DNA of 17,639 nt from Frateuria_A sp035695185 (GCF_035695185.1 NZ_DASSES010000211.1:1-17639); one strand, 5' to 3'; counted from the stretch's first letter, positions 6,711 through 12,636 are shown. Notes: generated from the letters alone by a model not told the origin. Numbers and translations: made by a program.

Positions 6711-6737
6711 ACATGCTCTAGCAATGTGTGGCTAGAT
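6708..6737 (+). promoter_or_regulatory. rightward early promoter
   Basis: Consensus -35 TTGACA (6708-6713), an 18-base spacer and a CTAGAT -10-like box preceded by TGG (6732-6737). This is the same geometry, and over about 20 bases nearly the same sequence, as the Cro-side promoter at 4014-3985. O4 covers the spacer and -10 and O5 the -35. Predicted start near 6744, giving a short leader with a GGAGG site before the ATG at 6775. Predicted to drive the rightward operon that contains the DGR. Confidence 0.65.
6718..6735. promoter_or_regulatory. operator O4 (CTAGC-N8-GCTAG, perfect)
   Basis: CTAGC-aatgtgtg-GCTAG, a perfect 5-8-5 dyad over the spacer and -10 of the rightward promoter. Nearly the same sequence as O1 read on the minus strand, including the flanking GATG. 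Confidence 0.72.
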
Positions 6738-6774
6738 GCCTTCACGCCGCATCGACGCGGCGCTGGAGGACACC

Positions 6775-7029
6775 ATGCTTCAACGTGTCGTGTCACATCT
6801 CAAAGGACGTTTCACCCGCTGCCGCCGCTGTGGCAGCGAGCCTCACCACGTGCGCCACCATGGCCGCCCCAGCAGCGAGCCGGTGCAGTTCGGACCCGTC
6901 GCGCCCCGCCATAGCCTGGAGTGCCGCTTCGGCGCCTGCACCGGGCAGCACACCCTGCTCGCCGCCGCCGAAGCCGAGTGGAACGACAAGCACGCCCAGG
7001 CCGCTCGGCGCGGCAGGAAGGTGGCGTGA
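6775..7029 (+). CDS. small Cys/His-rich hypothetical protein, 84 aa
   Basis: First gene of the rightward operon. The ATG at 6775 is preceded by a strong GGAGG site at the right distance; an ATG at 6736 lies inside the promoter and is rejected. MLQRVVSHLKGRFTRCRRCG, then a His-rich stretch and CRFGACTGQHTLLAAAEAEWN. The cysteine pairs CRRC and C-x4-C with intervening histidines suggest a metal-binding knuckle. The C-terminal 'AEAEWN' with preceding Cys resembles small phage restriction-alleviation-like zinc proteins, but I cannot assign it. Its TGA overlaps the next ATG (TGATG). Confidence 0.72.
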   Translation: MLQRVVSHLKGRFTRCRRCGSEPHHVRHHGRPSSEPVQFGPVAPRHSLECRFGACTGQHTLLAAAEAEWNDKHAQAARRGRKVA

Positions 7030-7355
7030 TGGAAGCGAAGACGTTGAGCCTCCCCGGTGAACTGGAGTTGCGCGACTGCGGCCGCACCCTGCGCATCGCA
7101 CACCGGGGCCGTGGCGGTTTTTTCCTGTTCATCTTCGCCAAGGCAGCCCGGGGCAGCACTCGCCGTCCCCGCACGCTGGCCTATGCCACCGGTGACAGCC
7201 TTCGCCTCACCCTGGACACCAACGGCCAGTTCGTCCTGTGGATGGCCTCCCCCCGCGATCCTGCCGCCATTGCCATAGACCTCAACAGTCGCGAGGCGGA
7301 AAAGGTCAGCGCCTGGGCGTGCATCCCGATGCCCGAAGCGGAACAGTCGGCATGA
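7029..7355 (+). CDS. hypothetical protein, 108 aa
   Basis: MEAKTLSLPGELELRDCGRT and so on, a compact, beta-rich sequence (LRIAHRGRGGFFLFIFAKAARG ... GDSLRLTLDTNGQFVLWMA). It starts in the stop codon of the previous gene and ends in an ATGA overlap with the next, so it belongs to a tightly coupled translation chain of five genes (6775-8186). No family recognised. Confidence 0.7.
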   Translation: MEAKTLSLPGELELRDCGRTLRIAHRGRGGFFLFIFAKAARGSTRRPRTLAYATGDSLRLTLDTNGQFVLWMASPRDPAAIAIDLNSREAEKVSAWACIPMPEAEQSA

Positions 7356-7672
7356 GCGCGGTCATGGACATCCGCACGGCGCGCCAGCGCAAGGGCTTCA
7401 TCGCCTATAACGCCGCGCGCGCCGAAGCCATCCGCACCAGCGAGCGGCACGCCATGCGCGCCGCCGAGCAGGAATGGCGCGCCCAGCCCCTTCCGGTTGT
7501 CATCCACCGCACTCGCGCGCGCACCACGCTCTGGCAGCGCCTGCGCGCGGCTTTGGTGGCCGAGTTCGGCCGGCGCTGGTGGCTCGCGCTGATCGGCGCC
7601 GCCCTCTATTTCGTCAGCGGCACTGCAGCCGGCGTGGCGGTTGCCCTCGCCTACATGGGACATCAGCCATGA
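7352..7672 (+). CDS. small membrane protein, 106 aa
   Basis: MSAVMDIRTARQRKGFIAYNAARAEAIRTSE, a basic helical N-terminal region, then one hydrophobic segment near the C-terminus (WLALIGAALYFVSGTAAGVAVALAYMG), long enough for one membrane span or a tight hairpin. A C-terminal tail-anchor-like topology with the basic region inside is likely. ATGA overlaps at both ends. No family recognised; function unknown. Confidence 0.7.
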   Translation: MSAVMDIRTARQRKGFIAYNAARAEAIRTSERHAMRAAEQEWRAQPLPVVIHRTRARTTLWQRLRAALVAEFGRRWWLALIGAALYFVSGTAAGVAVALAYMGHQP

Positions 7673-8031
7673 CTGACCGCCTCCTGCCCTATGCCTGCTC
7701 GGTCGCCAACCGCGCGATCAACGCACTGGCCACCCACGGCGAGCTGGAACTGGCCGGGGAAGTTGCCCACGTCAACCGCGCCACGTGCGACCTGGTGAGC
7801 GCCATGCACCGCGAGCACGAGGCGACAACGACCTGCGCGCAAACCCATGCCCGCTTTGCCCGCAACGCCGCCGAAGCCTCGCTGCGGGGCAACACGGGTG
7901 ACTCGGAATCGTCCGAGCGCGACGTGCAGGCCAGCATCGACCACCTGCAGGCGCTGTTGCAGGCGCGCCGGGATGGGTCGGCCATCCGCCGCCGCTTCGG
8001 CTGCTCGCCTGAGCTGGAAACGTCGGCATGA
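7669..8031 (+). CDS. helical hypothetical protein, 120 aa
   Basis: MTDRLLPYACSVANRAINALATHGELELAGEVAHVNRATC and so on. The sequence is predominantly helical, with DVQASIDHLQALLQARRDGSAIRRRFGCS at the C-terminus. ATGA overlaps with both neighbours. No family recognised; probably cytoplasmic. Confidence 0.68.
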   Translation: MTDRLLPYACSVANRAINALATHGELELAGEVAHVNRATCDLVSAMHREHEATTTCAQTHARFARNAAEASLRGNTGDSESSERDVQASIDHLQALLQARRDGSAIRRRFGCSPELETSA

Positions 8032-8186
8032 GCACTCCCGGCGCCACCGACACCTGGCACGGGGACGCGCGGTTCAGCGATCCAGACCTGCCAGCCCCTT
8101 GCGTCATCGCGCGCCTGCGCGATGCCGCCACCGACCTGCGGCACCACATGCAGGTGGAACACCTCGAAACCAACCACGCCAGCTGA
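8028..8186 (+). CDS. small hypothetical protein, 52 aa
   Basis: Short gene starting in an ATGA overlap with the previous one: MSTPGATDTWHGDARFSDPD ... LRDAATDLRHHMQVEHLETNHAS. Third positions are GC-rich and the frame closes the overlapping chain just before the DGR target gene (30-base gap). Too short to classify; the coupled start is the main support. Confidence 0.55.
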   Translation: MSTPGATDTWHGDARFSDPDLPAPCVIARLRDAATDLRHHMQVEHLETNHAS

Positions 8187-8216
8187 TCGCCGGCATACCT
8201 AAACAGGGGAAACCTC

Positions 8217-8642
8217 ATGTTCGACAAGATCGCCGCCAACGGCCAACCCGCCGACGCCAACGCCACGACCCACGCCGCCGTGATCGACCAGCGCACGTCC
8301 CTCATGTGGACCGCAGGCGAGCTGGGCGAACTCACTTATGCCGATGCCGAGGCCCGCATCGCCGCACTCAATGCCGAGCGCTTCCTCGGCTTCGACGACT
8401 GGCGCCTGCCCACCATCCCTGAGCTGTTCGGCCTGGTCGACCACAGCCGCACGTCGCCGGCGATCGACACCGACGCCTTCCCGGGCGCGGAGAGCGACTG
8501 GTACTGGAGCAGCACCACCTGTGCGTGGTCTTCGGGCTGCGCGTGGGTCGTCGGCTTCGACGACGGCTACGTGAACAGCAACCACCGGGCCAGCGGCGCC
8601 TTCGTGCGGGCTGTGCGCCGCGTGTCGCCGGCCGGTCAGTAA
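8217..8642 (+). CDS. DGR target protein 1 (DUF1566/C-type-lectin-like)
   Basis: 141 residues with an AGGGGAAA ribosome binding site. The core matches DUF1566 (Lcl_C): VIDQRTSLMWTAG, then FLGFDDWRLPTIPELFGLVD, DTDAFPGAESDWYWSST, and C-terminal FVRAVRRVSPAGQ. This fold is the usual display scaffold of DGR targets. The last 40 residues are encoded by VR1. Compared with the TR peptide, the substitutions fall at TR-adenine codons only (for example D to G, Y to C, I to V, N to G, N to D, N to Y). No signal peptide or membrane segment is visible, so it appears cytoplasmic. A paralogue, target 2, lies 3 kb downstream with a similar GFDDWRLP core. The ligand is unknown. Confidence 0.9.
   Translation: MFDKIAANGQPADANATTHAAVIDQRTSLMWTAGELGELTYADAEARIAALNAERFLGFDDWRLPTIPELFGLVDHSRTSPAIDTDAFPGAESDWYWSSTTCAWSSGCAWVVGFDDGYVNSNHRASGAFVRAVRRVSPAGQ
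8522..8640 (+). repeat. DGR variable repeat VR1
   Basis: Aligns without gaps to TR (12637-12755; offset 4115). Thirteen differences in the first 115 bases, all at TR adenines: 11 A to G, one A to T, one A to C. The A-free 3' part (from TR 12711) is identical. The only non-adenine difference is C at 8637 where TR has G (12752), the expected IMH versus IMH* type mark at the 3' end. Confidence 0.95.
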
Positions 8643-8648
8643 TCGGCC
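8630..8648 (+). promoter_or_regulatory. candidate VR1 3' hairpin (DGR IMH-associated)
   Basis: GGCCG (8630-8634), a 9-base loop, CGGCC (8644-8648), spanning the stop codon. The same element follows VR2 (12107-12125) but the right arm is absent after TR. DGRs can carry a hairpin just downstream of the VR that improves homing; this one is short, so function is inferred. Confidence 0.4.
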
Positions 8649-8668
8649 CCTTGGCAATCCCTACCGCC

Positions 8669-8768
8669 GCTGCCTCGGCATAGGCAGCACCCATCAGCGC
8701 CCTGCGCATGTCGCCCCCGTAGGCATGAAAGCCGGACGTTTCCCCCGTCCGGCCTCGCAGGGCGCTGA
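8669..8768 (+). ncRNA. structured intergenic element (candidate RNA)
   Basis: In the 173-base gap after target 1 there are three sets of paired arms. A 7-bp hairpin has GCTGCCT 8669-8675 and AGGCAGC 8682-8688. Perfect 13-base arms at 8694-8706 and 8756-8768 enclose an 8-bp hairpin, GCCGGACG 8731-8738 and CGTCCGGC 8746-8753, with a pyrimidine-rich 7-base loop. There is no U-tract after any arm, so it is not a normal intrinsic terminator. It could be a structured leader of the gene at 8816, a processed RNA, or a DNA element. No known RNA family recognised. Confidence 0.5.
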
Positions 8769-8815
8769 CGAGTCCCACGCCTTCCCGGGCATTCGCCCAT
8801 CACGGAGCCAACCCA

Positions 8816-9163
8816 GTGAGCCCCAAGCCCACCGACATCAGCACGCTGTTCAACGACCTGGACGCCGGCATTTTCGCCGAGCGCCTTTCCGCCGCGCTGC
8901 GTGACACCGCCCTCGGCGTGGTCACCACCGGCAAGAAAGGCAAGGTCACCATCATGCTCGACCTCGAGCGCATCGGCGACTCCAGCCAGGTGCAGTGCAA
9001 GCACCAGATCAAGTACGCCCGCCCGACCGCCAAGGGCAAGGCTATGGAAGAGGCCACCACCAGCACGCCGCTGCACGTCGGCGCCGGTGGCGTGCTCAGC
9101 CTGTTCCCCGAGTCGCAGACCGACATGTTCGCCAAGCGCGCGACCGAGGCCGCGGCGGACTGA
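8816..9163 (+). CDS. hypothetical phage protein, 115 aa (next to DUF2303)
   Basis: Starts at a GTG with GGAG 8 bases upstream: (M)SPKPTDISTLFNDLDAGIFAERLSAALRDTALGVVTTGKKGKVTIMLDLERIG. The middle is beta-rich and ends with GGVLSLFPESQTDMFAKRATEAAAD. From memory, proteins of this type recur just upstream of the DUF2303/YfdQ gene in proteobacterial prophages; no biochemical role is known to me. It follows the structured element at 8669-8768, which may be its leader. Confidence 0.75.
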   Translation: MSPKPTDISTLFNDLDAGIFAERLSAALRDTALGVVTTGKKGKVTIMLDLERIGDSSQVQCKHQIKYARPTAKGKAMEEATTSTPLHVGAGGVLSLFPESQTDMFAKRATEAAAD

Positions 9164-9365
9164 CCCCTTCACGGCAGTGCGGCGGGGATGAACCCGCGTG
9201 CCGATGGGATCGACCCAGCGGGGATTGCGGAGGCAGTGCGCAGTACGGCCGTAAGCCCTCAAGCCCTTGTTCGCAGCGCGGACTACTGGAACCACCCATC
9301 GCCTTCCTGACGGATGCCGGTAGCCAACCCGGCCACTGCCAACCCTTCCACCACCGGAGAACCAC
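9164..9365 (+). other. 202-base gap with one weak small ORF
   Basis: Between the 115-aa gene and the DUF2303 gene. A 40-codon frame at 9188-9310 (MNPRADGIDPAGIAEAVRST...) is open, but its only purine-rich site abuts the ATG, so I do not call it a gene. No promoter boxes or strong hairpins seen. Possibly a long leader or decayed gene. Confidence 0.3.
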
Positions 9366-10205
9366 ATGGACCGTTCCGCCATTGAATCCATCGGCCAGCT
9401 CGCCATCGAGGCGCAGAAGGCCAACCACATCGACGCCGATACCCCGGCCCTGATCCTGCGCGACCAGAGCGGCGCACAGAAAGTCGTGTCCATCGAACAC
9501 CTGCAGCCCGGACGCAGCCGCTTCCGCGGCGCCTTCGCCACCCGTCAGCTGCCGGACTTCGCCGCCTACGTCACCGCCGAAACCGAGAACACCCCGCGCC
9601 CGGCGGGCTCGGTGCAGGGCTTCATCGACACCGACGACATGAGCGCCAAGGTGTTTTTCAACCTGGGCAACCTGGAACACGCCGGCCACGCCGACCACCA
9701 CGCCACGCTCAAGCTCAAGCCCACCGCCGCCTACGCCGCTCTGCAGGCCGCCACCATCCGCTCGCTCGACCAGCGCGCCCTGCACGATTTCGTCGAGGAC
9801 TGGCGCGACAACATCGTGCCGCTGTTCGACGGCCAGCCCGACGCCAACCGCCTGGCCAATACCCTCGCCGCCATCCGCGACATCACCGTCGAGACGGCCC
9901 GCAAGGTCAACCTGGTCGAACGCGACATGGGCGCCACCCGCAGCGCCATGGAAAGCGTCGACGCACGCAGCACGCTCACGCTGCCCAGCGGCTTCGAATT
10001 CCGCGCGGTCCCGTACGAAGGCCTGGCCGAGCGCACCTTCCGGCTGCGCCTGGGCGTGACCACCGGCGGCGACAAGGTCGGCCTGGTCCTGCGCATCCAG
10101 CAGGCCGAGCAGAGCACCGAGGACATCGCCAAGGATTTCCGCGACCGCCTCGCCGCCAAGCTCGGCACCGCCTGCCCGCTCACCCTCGGCACGTTCACCC
10201 CGTAA
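9366..10205 (+). CDS. YfdQ/DUF2303 family protein
   Basis: 279 residues with a GGAGA ribosome binding site. Diagnostic features of DUF2303 are the N-terminal MDRSAIESIGQLAIEAQKAN, the FIDTDDMSAKVFFNLGN core, 'HADHHATLKLKPTAAYAAL' and the C-terminal LPSGFEFRAVPYEGLAERTF. Length is normal for the family. These proteins occur in early regions of many tailed-phage genomes, including E. coli YfdQ; function is unproven, and a link to recombination or DNA processing has been suggested only by context. It stands in the rightward operon without overlaps, preceded by a 202-base gap. Confidence 0.88.
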   Translation: MDRSAIESIGQLAIEAQKANHIDADTPALILRDQSGAQKVVSIEHLQPGRSRFRGAFATRQLPDFAAYVTAETENTPRPAGSVQGFIDTDDMSAKVFFNLGNLEHAGHADHHATLKLKPTAAYAALQAATIRSLDQRALHDFVEDWRDNIVPLFDGQPDANRLANTLAAIRDITVETARKVNLVERDMGATRSAMESVDARSTLTLPSGFEFRAVPYEGLAERTFRLRLGVTTGGDKVGLVLRIQQAEQSTEDIAKDFRDRLAAKLGTACPLTLGTFTP

Positions 10206-10255
10206 GCACCACCGAGGACCACCCGCGCCTCACGGCGCCCAACGGAGAACCACCC

Positions 10256-10435
10256 ATGTTCAAGTTCGAACTCAATACCGGCGTGCGCATCGCTGCGAGC
10301 AAGGAAGCCGGCCAGGTGATCGGCCGCGCCGAGTACACCACCGCCGAGAACGGTTACCTGGTGCGGTATCAGGCCGCCGACGGCCGTGCTGCCCAGGAAT
10401 GGTGGGGCGAGTCCGCCCTCGAAGCCACCGAGTAA
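10256..10435 (+). CDS. small hypothetical protein, 59 aa
   Basis: MFKFELNTGVRIAASKEAGQ ... GRAEYTTAENGYLVRYQAADG ... EWWGESALEATE, with a GGAG site 8 bases before the ATG and strongly GC-rich third positions. The beta-rich composition suggests a small barrel-like fold; it resembles short unnamed proteins of phage early regions. No function known. Confidence 0.72.
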   Translation: MFKFELNTGVRIAASKEAGQVIGRAEYTTAENGYLVRYQAADGRAAQEWWGESALEATE

Positions 10436-10497
10436 CCACGCCCCGCATCGGCGCCGCTGCGGCGGCGTCGGTGCACGCGCCTCATAGGGGAAGCACC

Positions 10498-10725
10498 ATG
10501 AACAAGAGCGTTATCGTTTTCGGCCCGCCGGGTTGCGGCAAGACGCGCGCGGCCCAGCGCATCGCCAAGCACTTTGGCCTGTCGCGCATCGTCGATGGCT
10601 GGGATGGCCGGGAACGACCCCAGCTCATCGGCACCTTGTACCTGACGAACCAGGTACCGCCCGAGTTTCACGACGGCCGCAGGGCGTACGCCTTCGAAAG
10701 CCTGCCGAAGAGCGTCAGGGGCTGA
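10498..10725 (+). CDS. mini P-loop protein, 75 aa
   Basis: MNKSVIVFGPPGCGKTRAAQRIAKHFGLSRIVDGWDG. A perfect Walker A (GPPGCGKT, residues 9-16) opens the protein, followed by LIGTLYLTN, but there is no room for a full AAA core: Walker B and the sensor elements are missing. An AGGGG site precedes the ATG. Such single-motif P-loop proteins recur in proteobacterial prophages in my recollection. It could bind nucleotide with a partner subunit or be a relic; the intact motif and good translation signals favour a functional gene. Confidence 0.75.
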   Translation: MNKSVIVFGPPGCGKTRAAQRIAKHFGLSRIVDGWDGRERPQLIGTLYLTNQVPPEFHDGRRAYAFESLPKSVRG

Positions 10726-10727
10726 TC

Positions 10728-11054
10728 GTGGCTACGCTGCGACCCATCGGCCACATCGCCGCCAATCTGCAGGTCTTGGCGGTCACCGTGACCCACCGCA
10801 TGCGCTTCATCGGGCAGGGCCAGGCCCATGCGCTGTGGGTGGATGACGACGGTTGTGTCTACCTCGCGCCGCTGAACCACCCACGCGCCATCGCCATGCG
10901 GCGCCATGCGCCCGAGCACCAGGTCAACACCTATCTCAAGGCACGTGGCGCGCCGTTCCCGCTGACCGCGGCAGACATCGAAACCGACCTGCGGGACGCG
11001 CGCAGCAGCCACGCCGCCCGCAGCGTGCATCACGCCGAGGCCGATGCCGCATGA
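10728..11054 (+). CDS. hypothetical protein, 108 aa
   Basis: GTG start 2 bases after the previous TGA with AGGGG upstream: (M)ATLRPIGHIAANLQVLAVTVTHRMRFIGQGQAHALWVDDDG, then CVYLAPLNHPRAIAMRRHAPEHQVNTYL and a helical tail. No family recognised. ATGA overlap with the next gene. Confidence 0.68.
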   Translation: MATLRPIGHIAANLQVLAVTVTHRMRFIGQGQAHALWVDDDGCVYLAPLNHPRAIAMRRHAPEHQVNTYLKARGAPFPLTAADIETDLRDARSSHAARSVHHAEADAA

Positions 11055-11299
11055 GTGCCGACCGCGTCCAACTGCACCGCGACGCCGCCCTGGCGGCCAC
11101 TGCCGCCGGCAACGCCACCACCGCCATCGCTCACGTACGCCAGGCGCTCAGCCACGCCGACCACATCCGCGGCGCCCTCGCGGGCAGGGCCGACCTCCAC
11201 GACGCCTTCAAGGCGCTGGAGCGCTCCATCAAGCACTTCGAACAGGCGCGGCAGCGCCTGCTACGCAAAGCCGACCGACTCACAGGGGAATCCGCATGA
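11051..11299 (+). CDS. small helical hypothetical protein, 82 aa
   Basis: MSADRVQLHRDAALAATAAG ... KALERSIKHFEQARQRLLRKADRL. Almost wholly helical, with a likely helical hairpin or coiled coil in the second half. ATGA overlaps on both sides; AGGGGAA before the next start lies within this gene. No family recognised. Confidence 0.66.
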   Translation: MSADRVQLHRDAALAATAAGNATTAIAHVRQALSHADHIRGALAGRADLHDAFKALERSIKHFEQARQRLLRKADRLTGESA

Positions 11300-11610
11300 A
11301 CCAGCCGCAAGACCAGCTCGCGCACCGCATCGCCTACCGCACCGCCCGCGCCATCGTCGAGTGGACCACCACCACCGTGGCCGACGCGCCCCAGGGCGTC
11401 ACGCCGGATCCGGTGCTGCACGGCTGGAACAACCTCGCCACGCCGATCCGCGGCGAGTACGAACGCGAGCAGCTGGCCGAGGCCATCAAGTACCTCGACT
11501 CTCGCCGGCTGCTCCAGCGCCACCCATCCCGCCCAAACCTGGCCCGCGTGCTCGACACGCCGAGCAGCCAGCCGGCGTCCGTCCACCACCTCAAGGTAGC
11601 CACCGCATGA
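11296..11610 (+). CDS. hypothetical protein, 104 aa
   Basis: MNQPQDQLAHRIAYRTARAI ... VLHGWNNLATPIRGEYEREQLAEAIKYLDSRRLLQRHPSRPNLARVLD. Good AGGGGAA site before the ATG. The RGEYEREQLAEAIKYLDSRRLLQRHP segment looks like a small winged-helix-like unit but this is not secure. ATGA overlap with the DGR target 2 gene, so it may be co-translated with it. Confidence 0.66.
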   Translation: MNQPQDQLAHRIAYRTARAIVEWTTTTVADAPQGVTPDPVLHGWNNLATPIRGEYEREQLAEAIKYLDSRRLLQRHPSRPNLARVLDTPSSQPASVHHLKVATA

Positions 11611-12119
11611 AAGCGCTCACCAGCATCCGCATCCAGCACCTGAGCATCCACCTGGCCGAATCCGGCACGCTGCTCGACGCCATCCCCGGCATTTCGGTCA
11701 CCACGGGCGACCCGACCAATGCCGCTCGCGCGCCGCGTTTCAGCAGCTCCAAGGATGACACCGTCATCACCGACCACAAGACCGGCCTGCAATGGGCCGC
11801 GGAAGAGAGCGCCGAACGCATGACCTTCGCCGCAGCCGAGAAGCATTTCGCCGCACTGCGCCTGGGCGGCTTCGACGACTGGCGCCTGCCGGACCTCGAA
11901 GAGCTGGAATCCATCCGCGACCTGACCCGCCACGAGCCCTGCATCGACACCGGCTACTTCAAGAGCAACAGCGGCTGGGTATGGTCACGCACGCCCTGTG
12001 CGTGGTCTTCGGACTGCGCGTGGATCGTCAGCTTCTACAACGGCCTCGTGCACGGCCTCCGCCGGAGCGGCAGCGCCTTCGTGCGGGCTGTGCGCCGCGT
12101 GTCGCCGGCCGGTCAGTAA
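11607..12119 (+). CDS. DGR target protein 2 (DUF1566/C-type-lectin-like)
   Basis: 170 residues starting in an ATGA overlap with the previous gene. After an N-terminal extension of about 55 residues (MKALTSIRIQHLSIHLAESG), absent from target 1, the DUF1566 core follows: VITDHKTGLQWAAEESAE, LGGFDDWRLPDLEELESI, DTGYFKSNSGWVWSRT and FVRAVRRVSPAGQ. The final 40 residues are specified by VR2, whose changes from TR alter residues such as N to Y, N to L, N to H and N to G. There is no signal peptide or membrane segment. It lies immediately upstream of avd, as is usual for the principal target of a DGR, with a second target far upstream. Confidence 0.92.
   Translation: MKALTSIRIQHLSIHLAESGTLLDAIPGISVTTGDPTNAARAPRFSSSKDDTVITDHKTGLQWAAEESAERMTFAAAEKHFAALRLGGFDDWRLPDLEELESIRDLTRHEPCIDTGYFKSNSGWVWSRTPCAWSSDCAWIVSFYNGLVHGLRRSGSAFVRAVRRVSPAGQ
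11999..12117 (+). repeat. DGR variable repeat VR2
   Basis: Gap-free alignment to TR (offset 638). Fourteen differences in the first 115 bases, all at TR adenines: eight A to G, three A to T, three A to C. The 3' A-free part is identical. C at 12114 replaces TR G at 12752. Shares with VR1 the 15 bases that follow (through 12132), which TR lacks. Confidence 0.95.
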
Positions 12120-12125
12120 TCGGCC
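12107..12125 (+). promoter_or_regulatory. candidate VR2 3' hairpin (DGR IMH-associated)
   Basis: GGCCG (12107-12111), a 9-base loop, CGGCC (12121-12125), across the target 2 stop codon. Same as after VR1; not present after TR. Confidence 0.4.
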
Positions 12126-12146
12126 CCTTGGCTCACTGAGCGCATC

Positions 12147-12581
12147 ATGACCTTCACCCTCCCACCCGCCGTCCGCCTGGCCGAAGGCCTTGCCCGGGAC
12201 ATCGAGCAGGCCGCGGCCAAGTTCCCGCGTCGGTACCGCTACACGTTCGGCGAAAAGCTGCGCGCGTGCATGTGGACCGTGCTGACCACCGTCAACCGTG
12301 CCGCGCGTGACCGCGCGCGGCAGGCTGCTTGGTTGGATCGGCTGGTGTGGGAGGTCGATGAACTCAAGCTCGCCCTGCAGTTGGGCAAGCAGCTCCGCGT
12401 ATTCGCCAGCTTCGGCCAGTTCGAAAAGCTGGCGCGTGACACCGCCGCGCTGGGTCGCCAGATCGGCGGCTGGCACAAGCAGCATCACCCTCAAGGCCAG
12501 AGTCCCCGGGCGCGCGCGCCGGGGGAGCGTGCCAAGACACTGAGTACCCGCGCCGCCTCGGCGGATGAGGCCAACGGATGA
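12147..12581 (+). CDS. avd: Avd, DGR accessory variability protein
   Basis: 144 residues: MTFTLPPAVRLAEGLARDIEQAAAKFPRRYRYTFGEKLRACMWTVLTTVNRA, then WLDRLVWEVDELKLALQLGKQLRVFASFGQFEKLARDTAALGRQIGGWHK. This is the Avd/four-helix-bundle pattern, with 'KFPRRYRYTFGEKL' typical of the family. Avd forms a pentamer that binds the RT and is needed for cDNA synthesis from TR RNA. It lies between VR2 and TR in the classic order. The ribosome binding site is weak. The last 25 residues (GQSPRARAPGERAKTLSTRAASADEANG) are a basic, probably disordered tail encoded by a GC-hairpin-prone stretch. Its TGA overlaps an ATG that opens the frame leading through TR into the RT. Confidence 0.9.
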   Translation: MTFTLPPAVRLAEGLARDIEQAAAKFPRRYRYTFGEKLRACMWTVLTTVNRAARDRARQAAWLDRLVWEVDELKLALQLGKQLRVFASFGQFEKLARDTAALGRQIGGWHKQHHPQGQSPRARAPGERAKTLSTRAASADEANG

Positions 12582-12636
12582 CGACGCCCCGCTACCCAAC
12601 GCAAGGATGCGCGGCCGGATCGCAAGTGCGCGGGGA

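Noticed and set aside
6646..6714. Extension of the zinc-ribbon gene start to 6714
   Set aside because: It would run through operator O5 and the promoter; the ATG at 6645 has a good AGGGG site.
8731..8753. Intrinsic terminator after DGR target 1
   Set aside because: A good 8-bp stem but no T-run after it; it sits inside a larger paired structure.
8694..8768. Retron-like msr/msd RNA flanked by 13-base arms
   Set aside because: Only 49 bases lie between the arms, too short for an msr-msd RNA, and the RT in the window has DGR motifs and adenine-specific VR evidence.
9188..9310. 40-codon ORF between the 115-aa gene and the DUF2303 gene
   Set aside because: Its purine-rich site abuts the ATG, codon bias is only moderate and no family is seen; left as an unassigned gap.
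8217..12119. DGR targets as phage tail fibres or adhesins
   Set aside because: Both are under 175 residues, lack signal peptides, membrane segments and fibre repeats, and no tail genes are in the window.
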